A DNA stretch of 64,000 bases from Prevotella sp. (GCA_031271965.1 JAISUS010000022.1:1-64000), one strand, 5' to 3'; positions 36,693 through 46,220 are shown, counted from the first letter of the stretch. Numbers and translations are program-made. Notes: generated by a model not told the origin, from the sequence alone.

Positions 36693-37187
36693 ATGAGTAG
36701 AATTCAGAATACAGGAGGAAGCTTGTCTCAGATCAACAGGTACGCAATGCATTATGGACTGATTCTTGGCGCATTTTGGGTATTCAGATATCTATTTCTG
36801 GTTGTTGCTGAGATCGGCGTATCTGATAGATTTAAATTCTTATTCTATCTGATGAACATTGTAACGCTTTTACTCATGTACACTTTTTATTATAAATATA
36901 AAAGTTCTGATACAGAGAAACCGAAAGGTGGCATATATTGCATCTTGTTTATGATTATGATGTGTTTCTATGCCTCATTCTTGGAAGGAGCAATCATGTA
37001 TGCACACTATAAATTTATAGATCCGGCATATTTTTCTGATTTGGTAACTAAAGCTACCGGATTATTTCCGAGAGCTATCATTTCAAGTAAAATTACCTAT
37101 ATTGTATTCGAGTTTATAAAGAATATATTTCTAGGGCTATTTTTAGGTGTTATCCTAAACTTTGTTGTAAGTATAAAAAAGAATTGA
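36693..37187 (+). CDS. DUF4199 membrane protein
   Basis: 164-residue integral membrane protein with four predicted helices (about 22-45, 48-70, 87-105, 137-160), found in Bacteroidetes next to glycosyltransferase genes. No catalytic motif is visible. Its last codons overlap the upstream-reading possible TTG start of the GT2 gene, and the GT2 ATG lies 8 nt after its stop, so the two are one unit; a role in the same envelope glycosylation or polyprenyl-phosphate-sugar step is inferred from this pairing. Confidence 0.78.
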   Translation: MSRIQNTGGSLSQINRYAMHYGLILGAFWVFRYLFLVVAEIGVSDRFKFLFYLMNIVTLLLMYTFYYKYKSSDTEKPKGGIYCILFMIMMCFYASFLEGAIMYAHYKFIDPAYFSDLVTKATGLFPRAIISSKITYIVFEFIKNIFLGLFLGVILNFVVSIKKN

Positions 37188-37195
37188 TCGCCGAA

Positions 37196-38143
37196 ATGGA
37201 CATATCTGTAGTAATACCCTTGCTGAATGAAGAAGAATCGCTTAACGAACTCCATGCTTGGATAAAAAGAGTAATGAGTGAAAATAGCTTTTCTTATGAG
37301 ATTATTTTTGTGGATGACGGTAGCACCGATCATTCATGGAATGTAATTTGTGATCTAAAAAAAGCTGACAACAACATAAAGGCAATACGTTTCAGACGTA
37401 ATTATGGGAAATCGCCGGCATTGCATTGCGCCTTCAAACGAGCAGAAGGAGACGTTATTATCACAATGGATGCCGACCTTCAGGATAGTCCCGATGAAAT
37501 ACCGGATTTATATAAAAAAATAAAAGAAGAAGGTTTCGATCTTGTTTCAGGATGGAAGAAGAAACGTTACGACCCTCTTTCAAAAACAATACCTACCAAG
37601 CTATTTAACGCAACAGCCAGAAAGGTTTCAGGAGTAATGCTACATGACTTCAACTGTGGGTTGAAATCGTATAGAAAAGATGTGGTAAAAAATATTGAAA
37701 TATATAACGATATGCACCGTTATGTCCCTTATTTGGCAAAAATAGCAGGATTCAGCAAGATAGGGGAAAAAGAGGTACAGCACCGTGCTCGTAAATATGG
37801 AAAAAGTAAGTTCGGATTAAGCCGCTTTGTTAATGGGTATCTTGATTTACTTACTCTTTGGTTTTTATCAGTTTTCGGAAGAAAGCCTATGCACTTTTTC
37901 GGACTATGGGGTTCGGTGATGTTCTTTCTGGGATTACTGGCCGCTGTTGCAGTAGGGGCATCTAAGTTATATGCAATAAGTAAAGGCATTCCTCACCCTT
38001 TAGTAACAAATTCTCCCTATTTTTACATTGCGCTCACGATGATGATATTGGGCACACAGCTTTTTCTCGCCGGATTTTTAGGAGAGATTGTATCGAGAAA
38101 TTCATCAGACAGAAACGACTATAAAATAGAAGAAGAACTATAA
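37196..38143 (+). CDS. GT2 glycosyltransferase (dolichyl/polyprenyl-phosphate sugar synthase-like)
   Basis: Family 2 glycosyltransferase of the DPM1/GtrB/ArnC type that transfers a sugar from a nucleotide to polyprenyl phosphate. It shows ISVVIPLLNEEESL at the N-terminus, IIFVDDGSTDHSW, the DADLQDSPDEIP acceptor/metal motif, and RARKYGKSKFG. Two membrane helices end the protein (about 230-260 and 280-300). The ATG at 37196 is preferred to a TTG at 37184. About 316 residues. It follows DUF4199. Confidence 0.92.
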   Translation: MDISVVIPLLNEEESLNELHAWIKRVMSENSFSYEIIFVDDGSTDHSWNVICDLKKADNNIKAIRFRRNYGKSPALHCAFKRAEGDVIITMDADLQDSPDEIPDLYKKIKEEGFDLVSGWKKKRYDPLSKTIPTKLFNATARKVSGVMLHDFNCGLKSYRKDVVKNIEIYNDMHRYVPYLAKIAGFSKIGEKEVQHRARKYGKSKFGLSRFVNGYLDLLTLWFLSVFGRKPMHFFGLWGSVMFFLGLLAAVAVGASKLYAISKGIPHPLVTNSPYFYIALTMMILGTQLFLAGFLGEIVSRNSSDRNDYKIEEEL

Positions 38144-38195
38144 TACATAAGAATGCTGTCACATGATACGGCATTCTTTACAATCATAAATACTA

Positions 38196-38714
38196 ATGCA
38201 ACTAAAAAGTCTTATCGAAAGCCGCTACTCTGTAAGGGCCTATCTTCCTAATGTTGTAGAACGGGAAAAAATTAACTACATTCTTGAATGTGCCAGGCTA
38301 TCTCCTTCAGCATGCAATCTCCAACCATGGAAGTTTTATATAATAACCGACCCTGTATTGAAACAAAAGGTAGAGGAATCGTACAACAGAGAATGGTTCA
38401 AAAGTGCTCCGATGCACATTATAGTATGCAAGGACACATCCATCTCATGGAAACGAACAGCTACTGACGGGAAAGACTTTAGCGATGTGGACGCAGCGAT
38501 TGCCGCCGAACATATCTGCCTTGCAGCAGCAGAGCAAGGATTAGGCACATGCTGGATTTGCAATTTCAACCCCGGTATCCTGAATAAAGCACTTGATTTA
38601 CCTCAACATATAGAAGCCATTGCTATATTTCCCGTCGGCTACATAAACGAAGAAAAAAGTATTAGCCCTGCAAAAGTAAGGAAATCTATAGCAGATATCA
38701 CCGAATGGAGATAG
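38196..38714 (+). CDS. nitroreductase-family flavoprotein
   Basis: FMN-dependent oxidoreductase of the nitroreductase superfamily, 172 residues. It opens LIESRYSVRAYLPN with the conserved RxSxRxY/F motif for FMN phosphate binding, followed by CARLSPSACNLQPWKFYII, and ends with the VGYINEEK segment. The DVDAAIAAEHICLAAAEQGLGTCWI stretch is the dimer helix typical of the family. Likely reduces quinones or nitro compounds with NAD(P)H; substrate unknown. It overlaps the following MntP-like gene by 10 nt. Confidence 0.88.
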   Translation: MQLKSLIESRYSVRAYLPNVVEREKINYILECARLSPSACNLQPWKFYIITDPVLKQKVEESYNREWFKSAPMHIIVCKDTSISWKRTATDGKDFSDVDAAIAAEHICLAAAEQGLGTCWICNFNPGILNKALDLPQHIEAIAIFPVGYINEEKSISPAKVRKSIADITEWR

Positions 38715-39271
38715 TACAAATAATAATCTTAGCTTTCGGCCTATCGATGGATAGTCTGGTTATCGCCCTTACCAGCGGTGCTATTATAGGCAACCATAAT
38801 GTTATCAACATCTTGAAAGTAGCAGGTATGCTCGCATTTATGCAGTCATGTCTTACAATTGCAGGATGGTTTATCGGCTCCACATTTTCACAATATATAG
38901 ATCAATACGATCATTGGTTAGCTTTTGCCATATTGTTTATCTTAGGTGTACGAGTCCTTATTTGCAGCATAAAAGGAGAAGAAAACAGCTCACCTTTCAA
39001 TCCACTAAACTTTAAGGTTATGTTCAGCTTAGGTGTAGCCACTAGTATCGACGCCACAGCTGTGGGGCTTTCCATGTCGTTAATAAATCAGAACATTCTA
39101 CTTCCTGCTATCATAATAGGGACTGTAACATTCGTACTATCATGGCTTGGTGTTGTTTTTGGTTGCAAAGTAGGACAACAATATAACCACCCTATAAATA
39201 TAATTGGAGGAATTATTCTCATCGTCATCGGGTTTAGCATTCTGGCTCAACATACTATACTAAAAGCTTAG
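38705..39271 (+). CDS. MntP-like putative manganese efflux pump
   Basis: Inner-membrane protein of 188 residues with six helices and two related halves, each with an acidic signature: LSMDSLVIALTSG at about 13 and VATSIDATAVGLSMS at about 118. MntP exports Mn2+ in E. coli, and the paired Asp residues are essential there. Mn export is therefore likely but not shown here. No Mn riboswitch (yybP-ykoY) is seen upstream; the start lies inside the nitroreductase gene. Confidence 0.85.
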   Translation: MEIVQIIILAFGLSMDSLVIALTSGAIIGNHNVINILKVAGMLAFMQSCLTIAGWFIGSTFSQYIDQYDHWLAFAILFILGVRVLICSIKGEENSSPFNPLNFKVMFSLGVATSIDATAVGLSMSLINQNILLPAIIIGTVTFVLSWLGVVFGCKVGQQYNHPINIIGGIILIVIGFSILAQHTILKA

Positions 39272-39338
39272 CTTGTTTACAAACCCCAAGTCTTGTTAAA
39301 TAACTAAAACAGATAGATCAATAAGGCTATTTATTTGT

Positions 39339-39346
39339 TATATTTG
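39339..39346 (+). promoter_or_regulatory. -7 element of the DUF4834 gene
   Basis: TATATTTG matches TAnnTTTG, 24 nt before the ATG at 39371; no TTG at the right distance. Confidence 0.4.
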
Positions 39347-39370
39347 AATTAAGTTAATATTAAAATCATC

Positions 39371-39607
39371 ATGACTATTTTTCTATTTTTCATATTTGCT
39401 ATTACTATATTCGGAATAATGCTTGTTCTTTCCGTAATAAATGGAATTACCTCATTTCTATTTGGGAAATCCAATACTTCGTCCAACTACAGAAGTCATG
39501 GCAGAAAACAGGAATATAATTCACCCGAGAATACGAGCAAAGCCTATAAAAAGATATTCTCTAAAGATGAAGGTGAATATGTAAAGTATGAAGAGATAAA
39601 GGAGTAA
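39371..39607 (+). CDS. DUF4834 family small membrane protein
   Basis: 78 residues: one N-terminal membrane helix (about 3-28), a Ser/Asn/Arg-rich linker and a conserved tail KKIFSKDEGEYVKYEEIKE, which I recognise as the DUF4834 signature seen in Bacteroidetes. Function unknown. It has a promoter element and a terminator at 39646, so it is monocistronic. Confidence 0.75.
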   Translation: MTIFLFFIFAITIFGIMLVLSVINGITSFLFGKSNTSSNYRSHGRKQEYNSPENTSKAYKKIFSKDEGEYVKYEEIKE

Positions 39608-39645
39608 TATACAATACCATAATGATCAATTAATAAATCGAAGGG

Positions 39646-39676
39646 GCTGCTTATTTTTATTATAAGTGGCTTTTTT
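39646..39676 (+). terminator. terminator of the DUF4834 gene
   Basis: gctgcttat (39646-39654) pairs with ataagtggc (39662-39670) including two G-T pairs, followed by T6. Confidence 0.75.
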
Positions 39677-39695
39677 ATATATAATTATATATAAA

Positions 39696-39737
39696 ATAAG
39701 AGGGTGTGTCAAAAGGTCTTTTGACACACCCTCTTAT
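39696..39737 (-). terminator. 20-bp perfect hairpin downstream of nrdJ
   Basis: Arms at 39696-39715 and 39718-39737 are perfectly complementary over 20 bp, with only 2 nt between them; read on either strand the core is AGGGTGTGTCAAAAG. It lies just after the nrdJ stop and can serve as its terminator. The length and the GGGTGTGTCAAAA sequence recall the terminal inverted repeats of some Bacteroidetes insertion sequences, so it may be a remnant of two facing IS ends. Confidence 0.7.
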
Positions 39738-39751
39738 ATATCCTATTATTT

Positions 39752-42295
39752 TTATCCACATTTAGAAGCTCCGCAGTTTGTACATTTCATGCATCCTTCC
39801 TGATAGATAAGCGTTTCAAGACCGCATACAGGACACTTCTGACCTTTAGCCTCGGTATCGTTCGGTAAATATTTCTTTAACGCACGCTCGACGCCATTCT
39901 TCCATGTATTGATAGTTTCGTTATTCAATTCTAAACCTTGTACCAGCTTAACAACCTGATCGATAGGCATACCATAACGCAACACGCCAGATATAAGTTT
40001 AGCATAATTCCAGAATTCAGGATTAAATTTACTGTTAAGGCCTTCGATTGTAGTCTTATAGCCTCTCTTATTCTTGAACTGGAAGTCATAAGAACGCTGC
40101 CCTTCGTCATTCAACGTTTTAATAATCACCCCATGATTTACATTCTTCGGAAGCATCAACCCTTCATCATCATCGGATAATCCTGTAAAGACCTCGTAAG
40201 GACGACCATCCAGCAATCCAATAAAAGCAATCCATTTTTCTTTATTATTTTGGAACTTGATAACATCGGCAACCAACTCACGTGGACGATCCACTACAAC
40301 CTGAGGACGTTCGTAGCAATCGTCGCAATCCTCCTCTTTCTTCTTATTATCAGCAGCTATTAAAACTCCGGCACGAGAACCATCACGATAAACAGTACAA
40401 CCCTTACAACCGCTTCTCCATGCTTCTATATAAAGATCATTCACCAGATCTTCCGAAACATCAGACGGAAGATTAATCGTTACACTTATTGAATGGTCTA
40501 CCCATTTTTGTATACGCCCTTGCATCTTTACTTTCTGCAACCAATCTACATCATTCGATGTTGCTTTGTAATATGGAGACTCGGCCACCATAGCCTCTAC
40601 TTCTTCATTCGTATAACGCTTAGCTGTAGGATAGCCCATACTCTCCATCCATGTAACGAATTTGTGATGGAATACTATATATTCTTCCCAAGAATCGCTG
40701 TTTTCATCAACAAAGTCGACTCGAACATCTTTATCATTAGGGTTTACTTTACGGCGACGTTTATACACTGGCAGAAAAACCGGCTCTATACCTGATGTAG
40801 ACTGTGTCATCAGACTGGTAGTACCTGTAGGCGCGACTGTCAGACAAGCAATATTACGACGCCCATATTTCTGCATATCTTGAATCAACTGTGGGTCGGC
40901 TTCAGCAAGACGATTTATGAAAGGATTCCCCTTTTCTCTTTCAGCATCATATATTTCAAAAGCACCGCGTTCTTTAGCCAATTCTACGGATGAACGGTAA
41001 GCAGCCAAAGCCAATGTCCGGTGCACCTCTTCTGCAAAAGTAGTAGCCTCTTCTGTACCATAACGCAATCCCATCGCTGCAATCATGTCGCCTTCAGCTG
41101 TAATACCAACTCCTGTACGACGACCTTCCAACGTTTTCTTACGTATTTTCTCCCATAAATGTTTTTCCGGGCCTCTTACTTCATCTGTTTCCGGATCGGC
41201 ACTTATTTTTTCCATAATCATATCTATCTTCTCTGTTTCCAGATCGATAATATCGTCCATAATGCGCTGAGCCAATGCCACATGTTTTTTAAACAGCTCA
41301 AAATCGAAATACGCATCTTTTTTGAACGGATTAACAACATATGAATATAAATTAATGGCAAGCAAACGACAACTGTCGTAAGGACAAAGGGGTATCTCCC
41401 CACAAGGGTTTGTAGATATGGTTTTAAAGCCTAAATCAGCATAACAATCCGGCACGGACTCTCTTATTATAGTGTCCCAGAATAGAACTCCGGGTTCAGC
41501 CGAACTCCATGCATTGTGAACTATTTTTCTCCACAATTCAATTGCATTAATATCTCTTACTGTAGTGGGATTAGGAGAGTCAATCGGATACTGTTGCATA
41601 TATTGTGTTCCGCCTACTACTGCCTGCATAAATGCATCGTCTATTCTTACAGAAACATTTGCCCCTGTAACCTTTCCTTCGATCATTTTGGCATCTATAA
41701 AAGATTCTGAATCCGGGTGCTTAATAGACACGCTCAACATCAAAGCTCCACGACGTCCATCTTGAGCTACTTCACGTGTAGAATTCGAGTATCTTTCCAT
41801 GAATGGCACTAATCCTGTAGATGTCAAAGCCGAATTCTTTACAGGAGACCCCTTCGGTCTGATGTGAGACAAGTCGTGCCCTACTCCACCCCGACGTTTC
41901 ATAAGCTGAACTTGTTCCTCATCTATACGGATAATTGCTCCATAAGAATCTGAAGGGCCATCCAGACCTATCACGAAGCAGTTGGACAAAGAAGCTATTT
42001 GAAAATTATTGCCTATACCTGTCATCGGACTTCCCTGAGGCACAATATATTTAAAATGGTCAAACAAATCGAAAAGCTCCTTTTCGGTCAATCCATTTTT
42101 ATATTTCGCCTCTATCCGGCCGATTTCGTTAGCTAATCGCCAATGCATATCTTCTGGCGAACGCTCGTAAATTTTGCCTGAAGCATCCTTTAATGCATAC
42201 TTATTCACCCATACCTTAGCGGCTAACTCATCTCCGTCAAAATAATTTAATGCGGCATTATATGCCTCCTCAAAAGTATAAACCTTCTGTGCCAT
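39752..42295 (-). CDS. nrdJ: adenosylcobalamin-dependent (class II) ribonucleotide reductase
   Basis: Reduces ribonucleotides to deoxyribonucleotides using an AdoCbl radical. The 847-residue protein has conserved barrel motifs with active-site Cys: SLSNCFVIGLDG, STNPCGEIPLCPYDSCRL (catalytic and partner Cys), and the phosphate-binding LTVAPTGTTSLM. The C-terminus is a four-Cys zinc-like domain (CPVCGLETLIYQEGCMKCTNCGASKCG region), which shuttles electrons to the active site in related enzymes. No cobalamin riboswitch is seen in the 340-nt upstream gap. Class II enzymes need no oxygen and no activase, so this fits an anaerobe or facultative anaerobe dependent on cobalamin. Confidence 0.93.
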   Translation of the reverse strand: MAQKVYTFEEAYNAALNYFDGDELAAKVWVNKYALKDASGKIYERSPEDMHWRLANEIGRIEAKYKNGLTEKELFDLFDHFKYIVPQGSPMTGIGNNFQIASLSNCFVIGLDGPSDSYGAIIRIDEEQVQLMKRRGGVGHDLSHIRPKGSPVKNSALTSTGLVPFMERYSNSTREVAQDGRRGALMLSVSIKHPDSESFIDAKMIEGKVTGANVSVRIDDAFMQAVVGGTQYMQQYPIDSPNPTTVRDINAIELWRKIVHNAWSSAEPGVLFWDTIIRESVPDCYADLGFKTISTNPCGEIPLCPYDSCRLLAINLYSYVVNPFKKDAYFDFELFKKHVALAQRIMDDIIDLETEKIDMIMEKISADPETDEVRGPEKHLWEKIRKKTLEGRRTGVGITAEGDMIAAMGLRYGTEEATTFAEEVHRTLALAAYRSSVELAKERGAFEIYDAEREKGNPFINRLAEADPQLIQDMQKYGRRNIACLTVAPTGTTSLMTQSTSGIEPVFLPVYKRRRKVNPNDKDVRVDFVDENSDSWEEYIVFHHKFVTWMESMGYPTAKRYTNEEVEAMVAESPYYKATSNDVDWLQKVKMQGRIQKWVDHSISVTINLPSDVSEDLVNDLYIEAWRSGCKGCTVYRDGSRAGVLIAADNKKKEEDCDDCYERPQVVVDRPRELVADVIKFQNNKEKWIAFIGLLDGRPYEVFTGLSDDDEGLMLPKNVNHGVIIKTLNDEGQRSYDFQFKNKRGYKTTIEGLNSKFNPEFWNYAKLISGVLRYGMPIDQVVKLVQGLELNNETINTWKNGVERALKKYLPNDTEAKGQKCPVCGLETLIYQEGCMKCTNCGASKCG

Positions 42296-42634
42296 TTGCT
42301 CTATATTTTTGCTTAGTTACATTCGATTTTACAAAGGAAAGCTTGTGATATTTTTCATTATACAATATTATAGAATAAGAACAAACAAAGCAAATTTTCC
42401 AATAATATTTTATCAACAAAATAAAAAGTTTCCTATTTTAAAACATAAACAACTGATACAATGATATTTAAAAAATAAAAAACAAGAAAAAGTTTTCCAT
42501 TTCAAAAATACATCTCACTATTTGTAAAACAACAAAGAATTGATTATGTTTCCCAAAAAGACATAAAAAAAATCGAAAAGGAAAACTTTAACCTTTTCGA
42601 TTTTATAATATATTATAAATCTGGCTCTTTAGGA
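42296..42634. other. gene-free AT-rich gap
   Basis: 339 nt between nrdJ (starts 42295, minus) and the zinc-ribbon gene (ends 42635, minus). Very AT-rich with A-tracts and no credible ORF. It holds the nrdJ upstream region, in which I found no TAnnTTTG on the minus strand and no cobalamin riboswitch, and the terminator of the zinc-ribbon gene at 42563-42602. Confidence 0.7.
42563..42602 (-). terminator. terminator of the zinc-ribbon gene
   Basis: aatcgaaaagg (42571-42581) and ccttttcgatt (42592-42602) form an 11-bp stem; read on the minus strand it is followed by T-rich sequence (A run at 42564-42572 on plus). Confidence 0.85.
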
Positions 42635-43390
42635 TTACTCTATTCCGATAAGTTCCGGATCAATCATTATACGCCCGCAATATTCGCAAACAATGATTTT
42701 TTTACCAATTTTGATATCCATTTGTTTTTGAGGCGGTATTTTATTGAAACACCCTCCACAAGCACCACGCTCGATACACACTACAGCCAAACCATTGCGG
42801 GCACTTTTACGTATGCGTTTAAATGCATGCAATAAACGAGGCTCCACTTCAGCTTCTATATCTTTCACTTCGTCACGAAGCTGCTCTTCTTGCTGTCTGG
42901 TCTCAGACACTATGCTCTCCAATTCTTCTTTCTTTTGAGCAAGGTCTTCAGAACGTTCACTCAGGTAAGTCTTACTTTTTTCAATTTGCTCTGTAAGATT
43001 CCTCGATTCTTGTGAAAACTCACGAGTACGCTTTTCTGACAATTCTATTTCGAGTGTTTCAAACTCTATCTCTTTGCTTAGATGATCAAACTCACGGTTA
43101 TTACGCACATTGTCCAATTGCTCTTTGTATTTTTCAATCTTCAAAGAACTGTCTTTTGCTTTTTGTTTTTGATGCGATACAGCTGTATCGGCTTCTTTTA
43201 GTTCGGCTTCGTATTTTTTAATACGAGTTTCCAATCCAATAATTTCATCTTCAAGATCGCCTACCTCAAGAGGAAGTTCTCCACGAAGAATCTTAATATT
43301 GTCTATTTCAGAAAGTTTTTGCTGTAGAAAATATAGCGTTTTCAGCTTATCTTCTACCGTAACTTCTTTGTCAACTAATTTTTTAGCCAT
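42635..43390 (-). CDS. C4-type zinc ribbon domain protein
   Basis: 251-residue cytoplasmic protein: residues 1-185 are a long coiled-coil rich in Glu, Lys and Gln, and the C-terminus is a zinc ribbon with CGGCFNKIPPQ and, about 20 residues later, CEYCGRIMI (two CxxC pairs). This architecture is conserved in bacteria next to nif3, as here: the Nif3-like gene is upstream on the same strand by 112 nt. Function is not established; a role in nucleic-acid or tRNA handling has been suggested for relatives. Confidence 0.85.
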   Translation of the reverse strand: MAKKLVDKEVTVEDKLKTLYFLQQKLSEIDNIKILRGELPLEVGDLEDEIIGLETRIKKYEAELKEADTAVSHQKQKAKDSSLKIEKYKEQLDNVRNNREFDHLSKEIEFETLEIELSEKRTREFSQESRNLTEQIEKSKTYLSERSEDLAQKKEELESIVSETRQQEEQLRDEVKDIEAEVEPRLLHAFKRIRKSARNGLAVVCIERGACGGCFNKIPPQKQMDIKIGKKIIVCEYCGRIMIDPELIGIE

Positions 43391-43502
43391 AATAAATATG
43401 ATTGAGAGTTATTAAAATCATCATAAAAAAATGCAGTAATCTGACAGTTCACCATCTTCTTACTACATCATTCGTAACAAACGGGAGTATATCTCCGCTT
43501 AA

Positions 43503-44597
43503 TTACAAATAGTTTACAGGATTTACATCGAATCCTGACATATATACCGCAAAGGTAGGATATTTTTTCGAGATAATATCGAAAAATATATTCTTTGTGA
43601 AAATTTCTGATTCATAATGTCCTACCACGGCGAGCAGCAACTTATCTTCCACATCATAAAAATCGTTATACTTCGCCTCGCCAGTTATAAATACATCTGC
43701 ACTATACGATATAGCTTTTGGAATAAGAAAGGCTCCGCTCCCACTACAAATAGCGACATCACGCACAGCTTTGCCCCGAATAGCAGAATGCTGTATCATT
43801 TTCAGATTAAAAGTATCCTTGAGCAAGTATAGGAAATCCTCTTCATCCATTTCTTCAGACAAAGTGCCAACAACCCCACTACCGGCTCCCGCCCAAACAT
43901 TTTCAAGAGCATAAAAATCATAGGCAGGCTCCTCGTACGGATGCACAGCGATCAACGCCCGTTGCACCTCCGATTGTTTATATGAAGGAAGAATGACTTC
44001 AATGCGAGTTTCGGATTCCGTATGTAATTCATCCATTTCACCAACAAATGGATTTGAACCTTCTCCAGCCCTAAAAGTACCTTCTCCGGACAAATTATAG
44101 CTACACGAATCATAATTGCCTATATGACCGGCTCCAGCGTTAAACAATGTACTTCGTACCAGTTCGGCATGCGAATGAGGCACAAATGTAACAAGTTTCA
44201 TCAGCTTGTTTTTCTGAGGATCAAGAATCCTTACATGCTGTAAACTAAGCATATCAGCCAGATACCGATTAATCCCCCGCGATGCATTATCCAGATTGGT
44301 ATGAGCCGCATAAATCACAATATCATGCTTACACGCTTTGATCATACAACGCTCTACATAATTTTTCCCTGTAAGAGATTTAAATGCACGAAAGGCTAAA
44401 GGATGGTGCGAAATAATAAGATTACATCCCAAAGATATAGCCTCATCTACCACCGATTCGGTAACATCGATGCAAACAATAGCTCCTTTCGCCTCCTGAT
44501 TCACATCCCCGACCTGAATACCACTATTATCAAATCCTTCTTGCAAAGGAATAGGGGCAACTTGTTCTATAATATGTAGTATATCTTTTATTTTCAT
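43503..44597 (-). CDS. Nif3-like dinuclear metal-centre protein
   Basis: 364-residue member of the Nif3/YbgI (GTP cyclohydrolase I type 2 / DUF34) family, which forms hexameric rings with two metals per subunit. Metal ligands are visible in LIISHHPLAF near residue 62, AAHTNLD near 100, and a C-terminal GHYESE near 325. Residues about 130-240 are the family's inserted PII-like domain, so this is the long form. Function of the family is unsettled. It pairs with the zinc-ribbon gene downstream, a common order in Bacteroidetes. Confidence 0.88.
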   Translation of the reverse strand: MKIKDILHIIEQVAPIPLQEGFDNSGIQVGDVNQEAKGAIVCIDVTESVVDEAISLGCNLIISHHPLAFRAFKSLTGKNYVERCMIKACKHDIVIYAAHTNLDNASRGINRYLADMLSLQHVRILDPQKNKLMKLVTFVPHSHAELVRSTLFNAGAGHIGNYDSCSYNLSGEGTFRAGEGSNPFVGEMDELHTESETRIEVILPSYKQSEVQRALIAVHPYEEPAYDFYALENVWAGAGSGVVGTLSEEMDEEDFLYLLKDTFNLKMIQHSAIRGKAVRDVAICSGSGAFLIPKAISYSADVFITGEAKYNDFYDVEDKLLLAVVGHYESEIFTKNIFFDIISKKYPTFAVYMSGFDVNPVNYL

Positions 44598-44681
44598 GAT
44601 TCTTTATTTTATAATACCAAAGTTATGATTATAATTGAATGTTTAGTATTATTACACCTAAAACATTATTATTTAGGCAAT

Positions 44682-45041
44682 ATGGCTACAGATAAAAAAA
44701 TACCCGCAAACATTGATGAATACATCGTAAATTTTCCGGCAGATATTCAAAAAATAATGACAGAGTTACGCGAGACTATCAGAAAAGCAGCTCCAGAAGC
44801 AACAGAAAAAACAAGTTGGGGTATGCCCACTTTTTATCTGAAAGGGAATCTGATACATTTTGCGGCTCATAAAAAACATATAGGATTGTATCCGGGAGCA
44901 GAAGCAATTCAGGTTTTCGCCAAAGACCTAGAGACTTATAAAACATCGAAAGGAGCAATACAATTCCCTTTCGATAAACCATTACCTCTCAAATTAATAA
45001 CAAATATTGTAAAATTTAATATAGAAAGAAATCTTAAATAA
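44682..45041 (+). CDS. DUF1801 protein (YdhG-like)
   Basis: Small soluble protein of 119 residues from the ATG at 44682, preferred over the upstream in-frame start at 44625 because the domain begins PANIDEYIVNFPADIQKI. The DUF1801 core is visible: LRETIRKAAPEATEKTSWG and IHFAAHKKHIGLYPG. YdhG/FraA proteins of Bacillus have been linked to iron delivery as frataxin-like folds, but that is not established for this group. Single gene; the dnaJ terminator overlaps its stop codon. Confidence 0.8.
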   Translation: MATDKKIPANIDEYIVNFPADIQKIMTELRETIRKAAPEATEKTSWGMPTFYLKGNLIHFAAHKKHIGLYPGAEAIQVFAKDLETYKTSKGAIQFPFDKPLPLKLITNIVKFNIERNLK

Positions 45042-45074
45042 AAAAAGCTCCGATCTTATTTTCAACCGGAGCTT
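45040..45074 (-). terminator. terminator of dnaJ
   Basis: Arms aagctccg (45045-45052) and cggagctt (45067-45074) form an 8-bp stem; on the minus strand it is followed by a T run (A run 45036-45046 on plus). It lies 21 nt past the dnaJ stop and overlaps the end of the convergent DUF1801 gene. Confidence 0.8.
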
Positions 45075-45095
45075 CATAATATATTTTGAACTTAT

Positions 45096-46220
45096 TTAAT
45101 CAAACATTTTTCTGAAATGACTGAATATTTTTTCTTTCACAGATTTACTCGGCTGGAAATTCGGAGAATTTTCCAATCCAGTCAATGTCGCTTTCTCTGA
45201 ATCGCTTAGATTTTCAGGTATATATACGCTTATATTGACAAGTAAATCTCCTGTTCCATATCTATTTACGCTAGGAAGCCCTTTGTTTTTCAAGCGAAGC
45301 ACCTTACCCGGTTGTGTTCCCGGCTCTATCGTAACTTTTACTTTACCATCTATCGTAGGGACAACCACGCTCCCTCCGAGAGCAGCAGTCGAAACACTTA
45401 ACAACAGATTATAAACGACATCGTTATCATCTCTGAACAATTCCGGATGTTGCTCTTCTTCCACCACTATGAGAAGGTCTCCATTTACGCCTCCATGACG
45501 AGCCGCATTCCCTTTTCCACTCATCGACAATTGCATTCCTTCTGCAACCCCTGCCGGAATATTTATTGTAATAACCTCTTCTTCACGAACGATACCTTCT
45601 CCGGAACAATATGAACATTTCTTCGTAATAGTCTTACCTTCCCCATTACATGTCGGACATGTAGACTGAGTCTGCATCTGGCCAAGAATGGTATTCATCA
45701 CACGGGTAACAACCCCTGAGCCTTTGCACGTAGAGCAAGTTTCGTAAGCTGTTCCGCCGTCAGCACCGGTACCTCTACAGTGCGAACAAGCAACAAATTT
45801 ATTTACTTTAATTTTTTTCTCTACACCCGAAGCTATATCCTTCAATGACAACTTGACCTTTACTCTCAAATCCGATCCCCGATTAGTTCTGGGACCGCGT
45901 TGACTACCAAAACCACCGAATCCGCCAAAACCACCAAAACTGGAAAATATATCGAATGGGTCTGAAAAGCCCCCGCCAAAGCCTCCAAATCCACCCGGAG
46001 CTTCATGCCCGAACTGGTCGTATTTGGCTCGTTTTTGTTCATCACTCAGCACTTCATATGCCTCGGCTACTTCCTTAAATTTTTCTTCAGCCGATTTATC
46101 TCCGGGATTTTTATCGGGATGATATTGAACTGCTTTCTTTCGATAAGCCTTTTTTATTTCTTCTACAGTTGATGTTTTAGATATCTCTAATACTTCGTAG
46201 TAGTCTCTTTTTGTTGCCAT
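45096..46220 (-). CDS. dnaJ: chaperone protein DnaJ
   Basis: Hsp40 co-chaperone that stimulates DnaK. Full architecture: J domain (1-70, with the HPD motif in [10 protein letters not shown]), Gly/Phe-rich linker (about 75-110), four CxxCxGxG zinc repeats at about 145-215 (first unit CSHCRGTGA), and C-terminal substrate-binding domains. The ATG at 46220 ([11 protein letters not shown]) is chosen rather than 46250, which would add ten residues before the J domain and overlap grpE. About 374 residues. grpE lies 16 nt upstream on the same strand. Confidence 0.95.
   Translation of the reverse strand: MATKRDYYEVLEISKTSTVEEIKKAYRKKAVQYHPDKNPGDKSAEEKFKEVAEAYEVLSDEQKRAKYDQFGHEAPGGFGGFGGGFSDPFDIFSSFGGFGGFGGFGSQRGPRTNRGSDLRVKVKLSLKDIASGVEKKIKVNKFVACSHCRGTGADGGTAYETCSTCKGSGVVTRVMNTILGQMQTQSTCPTCNGEGKTITKKCSYCSGEGIVREEEVITINIPAGVAEGMQLSMSGKGNAARHGGVNGDLLIVVEEEQHPELFRDDNDVVYNLLLSVSTAALGGSVVVPTIDGKVKVTIEPGTQPGKVLRLKNKGLPSVNRYGTGDLLVNISVYIPENLSDSEKATLTGLENSPNFQPSKSVKEKIFSHFRKMFD

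Noticed and set aside
39696-39737. Intact insertion sequence
   Set aside because: Only a short palindrome is present; there is no transposase ORF or target-site duplication nearby.
42296-42634. Possible cobalamin riboswitch upstream of nrdJ
   Set aside because: The AT-rich region shows no B12-box-like sequence or paired stems that I could recognise.
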